From JAABTH01 sp964390725 (GTDB lineage Bacteria; Bacillota; Dethiobacteria; DTU022), in contig CAYMIW010000012.1 in assembly GCA_964390725.1 (NCBI GenBank), forward strand, positions 13,242-77,241: DNA of 64,000 bases. Reading direction: 5' to 3'. Under the pieces are notes generated by a model. The model made no database searches. It was not told where the DNA came from and worked only from the letters and a program-made list of their open reading frames with translations. Shown here piece after piece: positions 51,714-58,697 of this stretch (position 1 is its first letter; the number at the start of each line of letters is the position of its first letter). The translations under genes and the position numbers were made by a program.

Positions 51714-52955
51714 TTATGACCTACCTATTTTTCGCATCTTCTCTGAATCAACCAGTTCACCATGACTAATTACATACAGGGGAGCATCATGATAACGAAA
51801 CGCTTCCAGAGTGTTGGAAACATCAAGAACCACGAGATGTGCAGGGTTACCAACAGCCAGCTTAAAATTTTTAATTCCGATACACTCGGCAGCATTAGTT
51901 GTAATCATGTCATAAAGGATTTCCATCTCCGGTCTTGTAGTCATCCATAGCAGATGAGAAGCAAGAAAAGCTACTTCGAGCATATTATTGCGCCCATAAG
52001 CGTAATATGCATCGGAGATGTCATCCTGTCCAAGACAAACCAGATTGCCTTCTTCCAGCAGTTCATGAACACGTGCATGCAGCGGACCTGTCTGTGGATC
52101 GCTGACAACTCCCATTCCAGCTTGCTTTAACAATGACGATAGTTTCTGGAAGTAAGGTTTTGGATACAAGGCCATCGCTCTGGCATGGTGGGCAAGCGAA
52201 CGGCCAAAGCGCTTTCGATTAATAGTTTCCACAGCCATCAGCTCAATAGATCTTAACCCGGGATCTCCCGCATCATCAACAAGCATTGACACATCAGCAT
52301 CAAATTCTTCAGCTATATCAAAAATTATCTTAACATGCTCGGCAATATCAGCATCTGTATACTCTATCCAGGGAATACCACCTGCCACATCGGCCCCAAT
52401 TTTCATTGCTTCCCTGACTAGGTTAGCTGCACCAGGTTCTCTAACCACACCGTCCTGGGCAAAAGCTACAACTTGTATATCCACTATGCCCTTAAATTCT
52501 TCACGTGCCTTAATCAGGGCCTTAACCCCTTCGAGGCGAGCTTTACTGTCTACATCTGCCAAGGCACGGATATGAGTATTACCGTAATAAGCGGCAAGGG
52601 CAATGGCTTTCCGAACATTTTCGATTATCCACTTTTCATCGTATTTTTCTTTGACTTTCATAGCCAACTCAATACCGGTCATAGCCTTACCCATCGATTT
52701 ATCCGCGCTCTGGTAAGACTTCATGGCTTCATCGTCCATCATCATTAAAGTGTATACTTTACAAAGATGAAGGTGTGTATTTACAAATGACTCTGTAACC
52801 AGGTTACCCCCGGCATCAATGACACTTTGTGCATCATCATTGATTTTTTCTTCGATAGCGGCTATTTTACCATCGCAAACCGCTATATCATACAATTTAT
52901 CAGGCTGATTGCGAAGCTGTGAATTTCGGATCAATATATCGTATTTATTATGCAT
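51714..52955 (-). CDS. CodA-like amidohydrolase with altered metal ligand
   Basis: The 413-residue protein belongs to the cytosine/N-acyl-type deaminase branch of the amidohydrolases. It has the N-terminal beta domain and the HxH metal site VNTHLHLCK near residue 60, a late GQDDISDAYYAYGRNNMLEVAF with the conserved aspartate pair (CodA: GHDDVFDP), and a C-terminal LAVGNPAHLVVLD. The third histidine expected in the segment corresponding to CodA VHCDE reads ADVSMLVDD here, so a metal ligand or catalytic residue appears replaced by serine. It opens the importer operon, suggesting use of an imported base or nucleoside. The ATG at 52955 follows GGAGAGG. Substrate unknown. Confidence 0.85.
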   Translation of the reverse strand: MHNKYDILIRNSQLRNQPDKLYDIAVCDGKIAAIEEKINDDAQSVIDAGGNLVTESFVNTHLHLCKVYTLMMMDDEAMKSYQSADKSMGKAMTGIELAMKVKEKYDEKWIIENVRKAIALAAYYGNTHIRALADVDSKARLEGVKALIKAREEFKGIVDIQVVAFAQDGVVREPGAANLVREAMKIGADVAGGIPWIEYTDADIAEHVKIIFDIAEEFDADVSMLVDDAGDPGLRSIELMAVETINRKRFGRSLAHHARAMALYPKPYFQKLSSLLKQAGMGVVSDPQTGPLHARVHELLEEGNLVCLGQDDISDAYYAYGRNNMLEVAFLASHLLWMTTRPEMEILYDMITTNAAECIGIKNFKLAVGNPAHLVVLDVSNTLEAFRYHDAPLYVISHGELVDSEKMRKIGRS

Positions 52956-53380
52956 ATTTTCCTCTCCTCGTAATTAATTTTTTCAAGATATGCATTTATA
53001 CATTGTTAAATAGTTTAGTAAGAATTATTAGTTGGATTATTTTGTGCAGAATATAAATTCATTTAATTCAATCAATAAGTAATTTTTCAACGGCAAACCG
53101 ACAAATACCTTTGTGATTTAATCATAAAGATTAATTTTATATATTGTATTATTTAACAATAAATCTCATATTTTCATTATAAATCTCAACAGCTTCGTAA
53201 AAAGTACATGTAATAAAAGTATGTTGCCCAGGTAAAAAGTTTTATCGATTCTTTTTCAAACATCAGCGATTTAAGCTTTTTGATATCTAATTATTCAATG
53301 TCATCAGCAGCAATATGATAAAAGAACGTCTGCTTTAACGGAAGTACTTTTACAATTACTACAATTATCTTAAGCCAAAC
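52956..53380. other. AT-rich intergenic region
   Basis: I see no gene and no convincing terminator or RNA. It must hold the promoter of the minus-strand importer operon; a TATAAA at about 52996 on that strand is a candidate -10. The phrase ATAAATCTCA occurs twice near 53160-53188. Confidence 0.3.
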
Positions 53381-53524
53381 TCATAAAGCCTGAACAATAG
53401 ACAGAATCGCTACTTTAATCAAGTATATACCGATTAAGTTATTCAGTATTTTAGGTAGAATCATTACAATCATGCTGAGAATAATCGTGATAATTCCTAC
53501 AAACCTCTTACTAACAACAAACAT
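53381..53524 (-). CDS. Small membrane protein, DUF3096-like (47 residues)
   Basis: A 48-codon frame from the ATG at 53524 encodes MFVVSKRFVGIITIILSM, then IVMILPKILNNLIGIYLIKVAILSI. It is one long hydrophobic hairpin-like segment with the LPK-x-LNN-x-IG-IYLI pattern that I associate with DUF3096 small membrane proteins (PKLLNYIVAIYLI). TAGGAGTG lies seven bases before the start, a strong site. No transcription evidence is available. It is alone in an AT-rich region, opposite to the acetyltransferase. Function unknown. Confidence 0.65.
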   Translation of the reverse strand: MFVVSKRFVGIITIILSMIVMILPKILNNLIGIYLIKVAILSIVQAL

Positions 53525-53689
53525 AATTAGACACTCCTATCATCATTACCATTGTTGCCAGACAAAAATATACCCGTTAGATAGGAATAAAGCTGCAGAT
53601 TAAGCTAACTAAGATATATAATTGGGATACAGAGCCCTTAATAATTGATGCTATCTAAACCTAATATAATGCATTCCTGGAGATAACGC

Positions 53690-54370
53690 ATGGATGGAAA
53701 GCTTCTTTGCAACCATGAAGAAATATCTGATCATCTGGACACATCTTTCAATTTTACAGATCAAATTAGTAGCGTGTTCATCGGTTATGAAAACTCCAGA
53801 ATCGTCAGTGTCCTAACGATGTTTATTCCAACTTCTAAGGAAGCTGAAGTATATGGTTTTACGCTTCCCGGATTCAGAAGAAGAAGTAACTCTAAGAAGC
53901 TTTTATCACAAGCGCTGCAAGAACTCCTGAAGCATGATATAACAAATATTTTGCTGGTAGTAGAATCGCAATCTTTAACAGGAAAAGCTGTAGCCTCCTG
54001 GCTGGATAGCTGTTATGTTAGTACCGAATATCTAATGACTTATACCGGAGCAGGCCCAGGTTTCAGTAATAGTATAAAGTTCCGATCCACATTAACCTCC
54101 CCCGGGGAAGAAAGCATTGAAGAACTTGCCAAAATGCGCCAGGATATTTTCAATGATAACTACGAAGAAGCAAAAGCAATCTTGAGCAAGATCATTAATC
54201 GTAACAACCGTCATCAATATTGTATAGAGCATGAGGGAACCAGGATTGGACTGGGCTCAGCATACTTTGATGAGCTAAAGGCTTCGATTTACGGATTGGG
54301 GATAGTACCTGAATATCAGTGCTACTCTAAGAGGTTTTATAAGGGAAAGGTAGAAAGAGGTGATGGATGA
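53690..54370 (+). CDS. Tandem GNAT acetyltransferase-like protein, C-terminally truncated
   Basis: The 226-residue product has a first GNAT-like half (SSVFIGYENSRIVSVLTMFIP, EVYGFTLPGFRRRSNSKKLLSQALQEL) and a start of a second (GTRIGLGSAYFDELKASIYGLGIVPEYQ). In the second, the pattern should continue with a G-x-G acetyl-CoA loop; instead it reads CYSKRFYKGKVERGDG and stops. So the second domain is cut after its beta-4 strand. No frame downstream restores it. It may still fold as a single-domain protein. The ATG at 53690 follows CTGGAG. The stop overlaps the next small gene in ATGA. Substrate unknown. Confidence 0.7.
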   Translation: MDGKLLCNHEEISDHLDTSFNFTDQISSVFIGYENSRIVSVLTMFIPTSKEAEVYGFTLPGFRRRSNSKKLLSQALQELLKHDITNILLVVESQSLTGKAVASWLDSCYVSTEYLMTYTGAGPGFSNSIKFRSTLTSPGEESIEELAKMRQDIFNDNYEEAKAILSKIINRNNRHQYCIEHEGTRIGLGSAYFDELKASIYGLGIVPEYQCYSKRFYKGKVERGDG

Positions 54371-54495
54371 ATATTTTTGATTGGCTTCATGATGTAACCA
54401 AAGGTGAAGATACTTTGAGGCCTAAATTTATACGGGTGTTGATAATCCTGGTGGTTATCGGGATTCTTTGTAGCCTGTGGAATTATTATTACTGA
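54367..54495 (+). CDS. Small membrane protein coupled to the acetyltransferase (42 residues)
   Basis: The frame starts at ATG 54367 in an ATGA overlap with the acetyltransferase stop, with AGAGGTG four bases upstream. It encodes NIFDWLHDVTKGEDTLRPKF, a hydrophobic span IRVLIILVVIGILCSLW, and ends NYYY. One membrane helix with a short acidic/basic N-terminal part is predicted. I recognise no family. The overlap and codon pattern support a real, coupled gene, but it is too short for certainty. Confidence 0.55.
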   Translation: MNIFDWLHDVTKGEDTLRPKFIRVLIILVVIGILCSLWNYYY

Positions 54496-54558
54496 ATCTA
54501 CTTAATTTTAACCAATCCGTTACATGTTCAATACCTGTAATAGCCCAGAAAAACTCAA

Positions 54559-54587
54559 TTGACACAACCTTTATGCTTTGTTATACT
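54559..54587 (+). promoter_or_regulatory. Consensus promoter of the tRNA cluster
   Basis: TTGACA (54559-54564) and TATACT (54582-54587) are 17 bases apart, 23 bases before the first tRNA. Confidence 0.85.
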
Positions 54588-54609
54588 GAAGAATGCCAAT
54601 CCGCCTTTA

Positions 54610-54696
54610 GGAGGGGTGTCCGAGCGGTTTAAGGAGCTAGTCTTGAAAACTAGTGACCCGAAAGGGCCGTGGGTTCGAATCCCACCCCCTCCGCCA
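54610..54696 (+). tRNA. tRNA-Ser (TGA)
   Basis: Acceptor GGAGGGG (54610-54616) pairs with CCCCTCC (54686-54692); the anticodon stem CTAGT/ACTAG holds loop CTTGAAA, so the anticodon is TGA (54644-54646). A long variable arm marks serine. The TPsiC loop is GGTTCGAATCC. CCA is encoded. Confidence 0.97.
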
Positions 54697-54706
54697 CTAA
54701 ATACAC

Positions 54707-54800
54707 GGAGAGATGGCCGAGAGGTCGAAGGCGGTCGCCTGCTAAGCGATTAAGTGGGTAAAAGCCTGCTTCGAGGGTTCGAATCCCTCTCTCTCCGCCA
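54707..54800 (+). tRNA. tRNA-Ser (GCT)
   Basis: Acceptor GGAGAGA (54707-54713) pairs with TCTCTCC (54790-54796). The anticodon loop CTGCTAA gives GCT. The long variable arm fits class II serine tRNA. CCA is encoded. It is 10 bases after the first tRNA. Confidence 0.97.
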
Positions 54801-54803
54801 CAT

Positions 54804-54881
54804 GCGCCCGTAGCTCAGTCCGGATAGAGTAACTGACTACGAATCAGGAGGTCGCAGGTTCAAATCCTGCCGGGCGCACCA
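54804..54881 (+). tRNA. tRNA-Arg (ACG)
   Basis: Acceptor GCGCCCG (54804-54810) pairs with CGGGCGC (54871-54877). The loop CTACGAA gives anticodon ACG, read as ICG after modification. The TPsiC loop is GGTTCAAATCC. CCA is encoded. The anticodon stem has one mismatched end pair. Confidence 0.95.
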
Positions 54882-54885
54882 GTTG

Positions 54886-54925
54886 AAAAGGTTCCTGGGC
54901 TTACTAATAGCCCAGGAACCTTTTT
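54886..54925 (+). terminator. Strong terminator after the tRNA cluster
   Basis: AAAAGGTTCCTGGGCT and AGCCCAGGAACCTTTTT are perfectly complementary around a seven-base loop. This ends the tRNA operon and precedes the long gap before cas3. Confidence 0.95.
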
Positions 54926-55660
54926 CAATTAAATCAGGTGAAAGATTAGGCAAATGTAATTCCACTCCAGGATGTTACGGTTTGTTTAATAACTGGTAAA
55001 GAACATTTCTTTTACCTAAATGTGTATAATATTTTACCTCAAATTGTTGACTATATTTCTAAGCAACGACTTTAGCCCATTTACCATTTTTATGATAACC
55101 ATCAGGAGGTCTGCTGAAAGGCAGGTTACAATGAAAACTCTGTCAATGCGCGATCCCATTGCGCATCCAGATTAGAAATCACTGAATAAAAAACTCCGCA
55201 TAACTGTCTATAGGCTATCGATATGCCACACATACTCAATAAAAAATATATTACCATTATTTATAAAAATAAGAGGGATTATTCAATAAAAAATGAATAG
55301 TTTGTTATTAGAAGCAAGAAACAACACACAAAAATAACTTTTATGATAGCTCCGTAAATATAATGCTGCTCTGATTGAATTATTGGAGATATTACCAAAT
55401 AATAAAAATGAAATAGGTTGCAGAAAATAAATTCTTTCTTTAATAAAGCATATAAAATTTTGAGTAGCTTATTTTGAAGACAATAGTAGTTAAATTATTT
55501 TAGAAATTAGTATTGTATCTTAGATAATTATTTTTAGGTGTCATACTATTGTCTCTTACGTGTGAAATGATCAAGACGCCTATTTGATTAACAAAGTATT
55601 CTATAATTCGTTAATAACAAAATTATAATGCAAGAGATTCTCCTTTTCATTTTTTACGTT
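54926..55660. other. AT-rich intergenic region before the CRISPR-Cas locus, with possible gene remnant
   Basis: I see no intact gene in these 735 bases. On the minus strand two overlapping frames could be the broken end of a lost gene: an uninterrupted stretch at 55126-55233 including NLDAQWDRALTEFSL and another at 55059-55136 reading NLPFSRPPDGYHKNGKWAKVVA before a stop. I could not match them to a family. The rest is very AT-rich. Confidence 0.3.
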
Positions 55661-55690
55661 TTGACATAAATATATATCTGAGTCTATAAA
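55661..55690 (+). promoter_or_regulatory. Probable promoter of the cas operon
   Basis: TTGACA (55661-55666) and TATAAA (55685-55690) are 18 bases apart, 20 bases before the cas3 ribosome-binding region. Confidence 0.7.
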
Positions 55691-55712
55691 ATTCAATTGT
55701 CGAGGTGCTTTG

Positions 55713-57947
55713 TTGATTTACAAGGATTATATAGCTCATGTAAAAAAGAATAATGAAATATGGCAAGAACCTCACTTACTGCATGATCACTTATCTGGTA
55801 CAGCTGAATTGGCGGAACAATTCGCTGCAAAATTTAATTCACCTTCATGGGGTAGGGTACTTGGCTATTGTCACGATGCCGGGAAAAGTTTGATGGAATG
55901 GCAAGAATACCTTAAATTGCAAAGTGGATATGGTTGTGACGATGCTCACCTTGAGGGTCAATATGGGAAGAAACAACATGCTATACAAGGTGCAAAGCTT
56001 GCTGAACAGTTATTTGGGAAAGCATATGGCCATTTATTAGCTTACTGTGTTGCTGGTCATCATGCTGGTCTTCCTGATTGGTCATCAGCAGAGGATAGTG
56101 CCCAGTCTTCTCTTGAATTTAGGTTAAAGCAATGTAAAGATTGGACTGATGTGCAGGGGAATGTAAGTGAAAAGATTATAATAAATAAGCCGGATCAACC
56201 CCCTTGGCGATTTGATGATAATCTCGATTTGTCATTGTGGATAAGAATGCTTTTCTCTTGCCTTGTAGATGCTGATTTTCTTGATACAGAAGCTTATATG
56301 GACCCTTGTAAAAAAGAACAAAGGGGTAACCATTTTAGGATGGATGAGCTTTTGGGCGTTTTTAATAAATTCATAGATGATTTAGAGACAAATGCTGAGA
56401 AAACTGATGTGAATTTAATTAGAAAATTTGTTCGTACCCTGTGTTCTAAAACGGGAAATCAGGATCAAGGGATTTTCAAACTTACAGTTCCTACCGGCGG
56501 GGGAAAGACGCTTTCAAGTCTTGCTTTTGCATTAGAGCATGCGGTGAAACATGATTTGGATCGTGTGATCTATGTAATACCATTCACCAGTATTATCGAA
56601 CAGAATGCGGAAGTTTTCCGTAAAATATTTGACAGTGAACAAGTAATAGAACATCATTCCAATCTAACTGAAAACGATACTACCCCAAAAAACCGGATAG
56701 CATCAGAAAATTGGGATGCTCCTTTAATTGTGACAACAGCTGTTCAATTTTTCGAGTCTTTATTTGCTGCGAAACCTGGACGTTGCCGCAAGTTGCATAA
56801 TATTTGTAACTCAGTAATTATTTTCGATGAAGCACAGCTAACACCTATAGATTATTTGGATCCGATCCTCAGGATACTACAATTATTGGTTGATCATTAT
56901 GGTGTAAGCATAGTTTTGTGTACAGCAACTCAACCGGTTTTTGATAGCGAGTATATATTAGATCGAAAATTTCCAGCATTGCAGAACTCAATAGAGATTA
57001 TGGGTGAACATACAGAAACGCTCTTTCAGAAACTTGAAAGGGTAAATGTCGTATTACCACATGATTTTAATATTTCAGTTGAGTGGTCAGAAGTAGCAAA
57101 TAGCTTAAAGCAATATAAACAGGTACTATGCATAGTGTCGGATAGGAAATCCTGCAGAGAGTTGCACAGCTTAATGCCGGAGGATACTTATCATTTGTCA
57201 TCCTTAATGTGCGGTCAGCATCGTAGTGAGAAAATAGCTGATATTAATAAAGGATTATTACAAGGTGAAACTGTGCGGGTTATAAGCACACAACTAGTTG
57301 AAGCAGGGGTAGATTTTGATTTTCCGGTTGTCTATCGTTCATTTGCAGGTCTTGATTCTTTAGCACAGGCAGCAGGGCGCTGCAATCGCGAAGGGCGTTT
57401 GCCAGAACCTGGTAAAGTGGTAGTGTTTGTTCCCCCTAAAAAAGCACCAGCTGGCTTCTTACGTAAGGCAGCTGAAACATCATACAATATGCTGTCAGTT
57501 GAACCTCGGGATCCACTTGATTTTAAACGTTTCAGGGAATATTTTTCCGAATTATATTGGAAAATAAATTCCCTGGATAAAAAAGGAATTGTTAATTTAT
57601 TAAGCCCCAATGATAGAAACGAGCTGAGTATATTTTTCAGGACTGCTGCACACAGGTTTAAGATCATTGATGATAGTATGCAGAAAACAATATTGGTGCC
57701 TTACGCAGAGGGAAAACTATTATTGGAAGACCTTGAAAGGTTCGGGCCTAACCGTGAGTTAATGCGTAAGCTGCAACGCTATTCGGTTAATATTTACAAG
57801 CATGAGTTTGATCAACTGCTTAAAGATGGTGAAATCACTGAGCCTCACAAGGGGATCTATTCATTAAAGAATGACAATTTATATAAAAAGGAGGTCGGTC
57901 TCTTAGTAAATATGGATATTTTTGAACCGGATAAATTCATTAATTAG
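55713..57947 (+). CDS. cas3: Cas3, type I-C CRISPR helicase-nuclease
   Basis: Cas3 is recruited to Cascade-bound targets and degrades the DNA. The 744 residues have the N-terminal HD nuclease (HDHLSGTAELAEQFA, the metal-binding GYCHDAGKSLMEWQEYL, and AGHHAGLPDW), then a superfamily 2 helicase with motif I PTGGGKTLS near residue 260, DEAQ-type motif II VIIFDEAQLTP, motif III CTATQ, and motif VI QAAGRCNREGR. The HD domain is fused, as in type I-C. Two TTG codons are in frame; the second (55713) has the better six-base spacing to GAGGT. It opens the operon after a 780-base gap. Confidence 0.97.
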   Translation: MIYKDYIAHVKKNNEIWQEPHLLHDHLSGTAELAEQFAAKFNSPSWGRVLGYCHDAGKSLMEWQEYLKLQSGYGCDDAHLEGQYGKKQHAIQGAKLAEQLFGKAYGHLLAYCVAGHHAGLPDWSSAEDSAQSSLEFRLKQCKDWTDVQGNVSEKIIINKPDQPPWRFDDNLDLSLWIRMLFSCLVDADFLDTEAYMDPCKKEQRGNHFRMDELLGVFNKFIDDLETNAEKTDVNLIRKFVRTLCSKTGNQDQGIFKLTVPTGGGKTLSSLAFALEHAVKHDLDRVIYVIPFTSIIEQNAEVFRKIFDSEQVIEHHSNLTENDTTPKNRIASENWDAPLIVTTAVQFFESLFAAKPGRCRKLHNICNSVIIFDEAQLTPIDYLDPILRILQLLVDHYGVSIVLCTATQPVFDSEYILDRKFPALQNSIEIMGEHTETLFQKLERVNVVLPHDFNISVEWSEVANSLKQYKQVLCIVSDRKSCRELHSLMPEDTYHLSSLMCGQHRSEKIADINKGLLQGETVRVISTQLVEAGVDFDFPVVYRSFAGLDSLAQAAGRCNREGRLPEPGKVVVFVPPKKAPAGFLRKAAETSYNMLSVEPRDPLDFKRFREYFSELYWKINSLDKKGIVNLLSPNDRNELSIFFRTAAHRFKIIDDSMQKTILVPYAEGKLLLEDLERFGPNRELMRKLQRYSVNIYKHEFDQLLKDGEITEPHKGIYSLKNDNLYKKEVGLLVNMDIFEPDKFIN

Positions 57948-57962
57948 AAAGGAGAGGGTTGT

Positions 57963-58697
57963 GTGCTTAACTGGTGTTTGGAGATTTGGGGTGACTATGC
58001 GTGTTTTACCCGCCCAGAAATGAAAGTTGAGCGTGTTAGCTATGATGTAATTACCCCATCAGCAGCCAGAGCGATTTTTGAAGCTATTCTCTGGAAGCCT
58101 GCAATAAAATGGAATATAACAAAAATTGAAGTGTTAAAACCAATTAAATGGTTAACCGTAAGGCGTAATGAAGTTGGCCGGGTGATATACAGTCCTACAG
58201 CTAACCAAATGTCAGGAGAAAAAGGAGAACCGCTTGGGTTTTATATTGAAGATGCCCGGCAGCAAAAAGCTGGTTTGTTGTTAAAAGATGTTAAATATAG
58301 AATCCATGGCTATTTTGAATTTATTCTTCCGGAAAATAGGATTAACAACAAGTCTGCTTCGCCTGAGTTTTGGGCTGATGAATATGAACAAAGATTAATT
58401 GAAAGGCATGATGAAACTCCTGCTAAATATGCAGCAATGTTTGAACGACGGGCAACAAAAGGACAATGTTTCCATCGCCCTTACCTCGGGTGTCGTGAAT
58501 TTGCTTGCAACTACAAAATAGTTGAACCGAATGAAGATGTTGAAAAACCCATTGAATTAACAAAAGATCTGGGTTTTATGCTTTATGATTTGGATTTCGC
58601 AGGAGATCCTGACAATCCTAAGCCGCTTTTTTTTAGGGCAAGTTTGCAGAACGGAGTAATCATAACCGATCGCCGGGAGGTGGATCTCAGGGGATGA
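57963..58697 (+). CDS. cas5c: Cas5c, crRNA-processing endonuclease of type I-C
   Basis: In type I-C Cas5d/Cas5c replaces Cas6 and cuts the repeat RNA. The 244-residue protein has the RAMP-like start LEIWGDYACFTRPEMKVERVSYDVITPSAARAIFEAILWKP. A central KYRIHGYFEFILP-type region and CFHRPYLGCREFACNYK follow. The end is YDLDF and PLFFRASLQNGVI. Known catalytic residues (Tyr, Lys, His) fall in these parts but I cannot align them exactly. The GTG at 57963 follows GGAGAGG. It overlaps cas8c by four bases. Confidence 0.95.
   Translation: MLNWCLEIWGDYACFTRPEMKVERVSYDVITPSAARAIFEAILWKPAIKWNITKIEVLKPIKWLTVRRNEVGRVIYSPTANQMSGEKGEPLGFYIEDARQQKAGLLLKDVKYRIHGYFEFILPENRINNKSASPEFWADEYEQRLIERHDETPAKYAAMFERRATKGQCFHRPYLGCREFACNYKIVEPNEDVEKPIELTKDLGFMLYDLDFAGDPDNPKPLFFRASLQNGVIITDRREVDLRG

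Noticed and set aside
54559..54753. Open frame across the two tRNA-Ser genes
   Set aside because: The bases fold as tRNAs and are explained by the tRNA promoter and structures; no coding character.
55126..55233. Small gene on the minus strand before cas3
   Set aside because: No good ribosome-binding site and no family match; kept only as a possible remnant.
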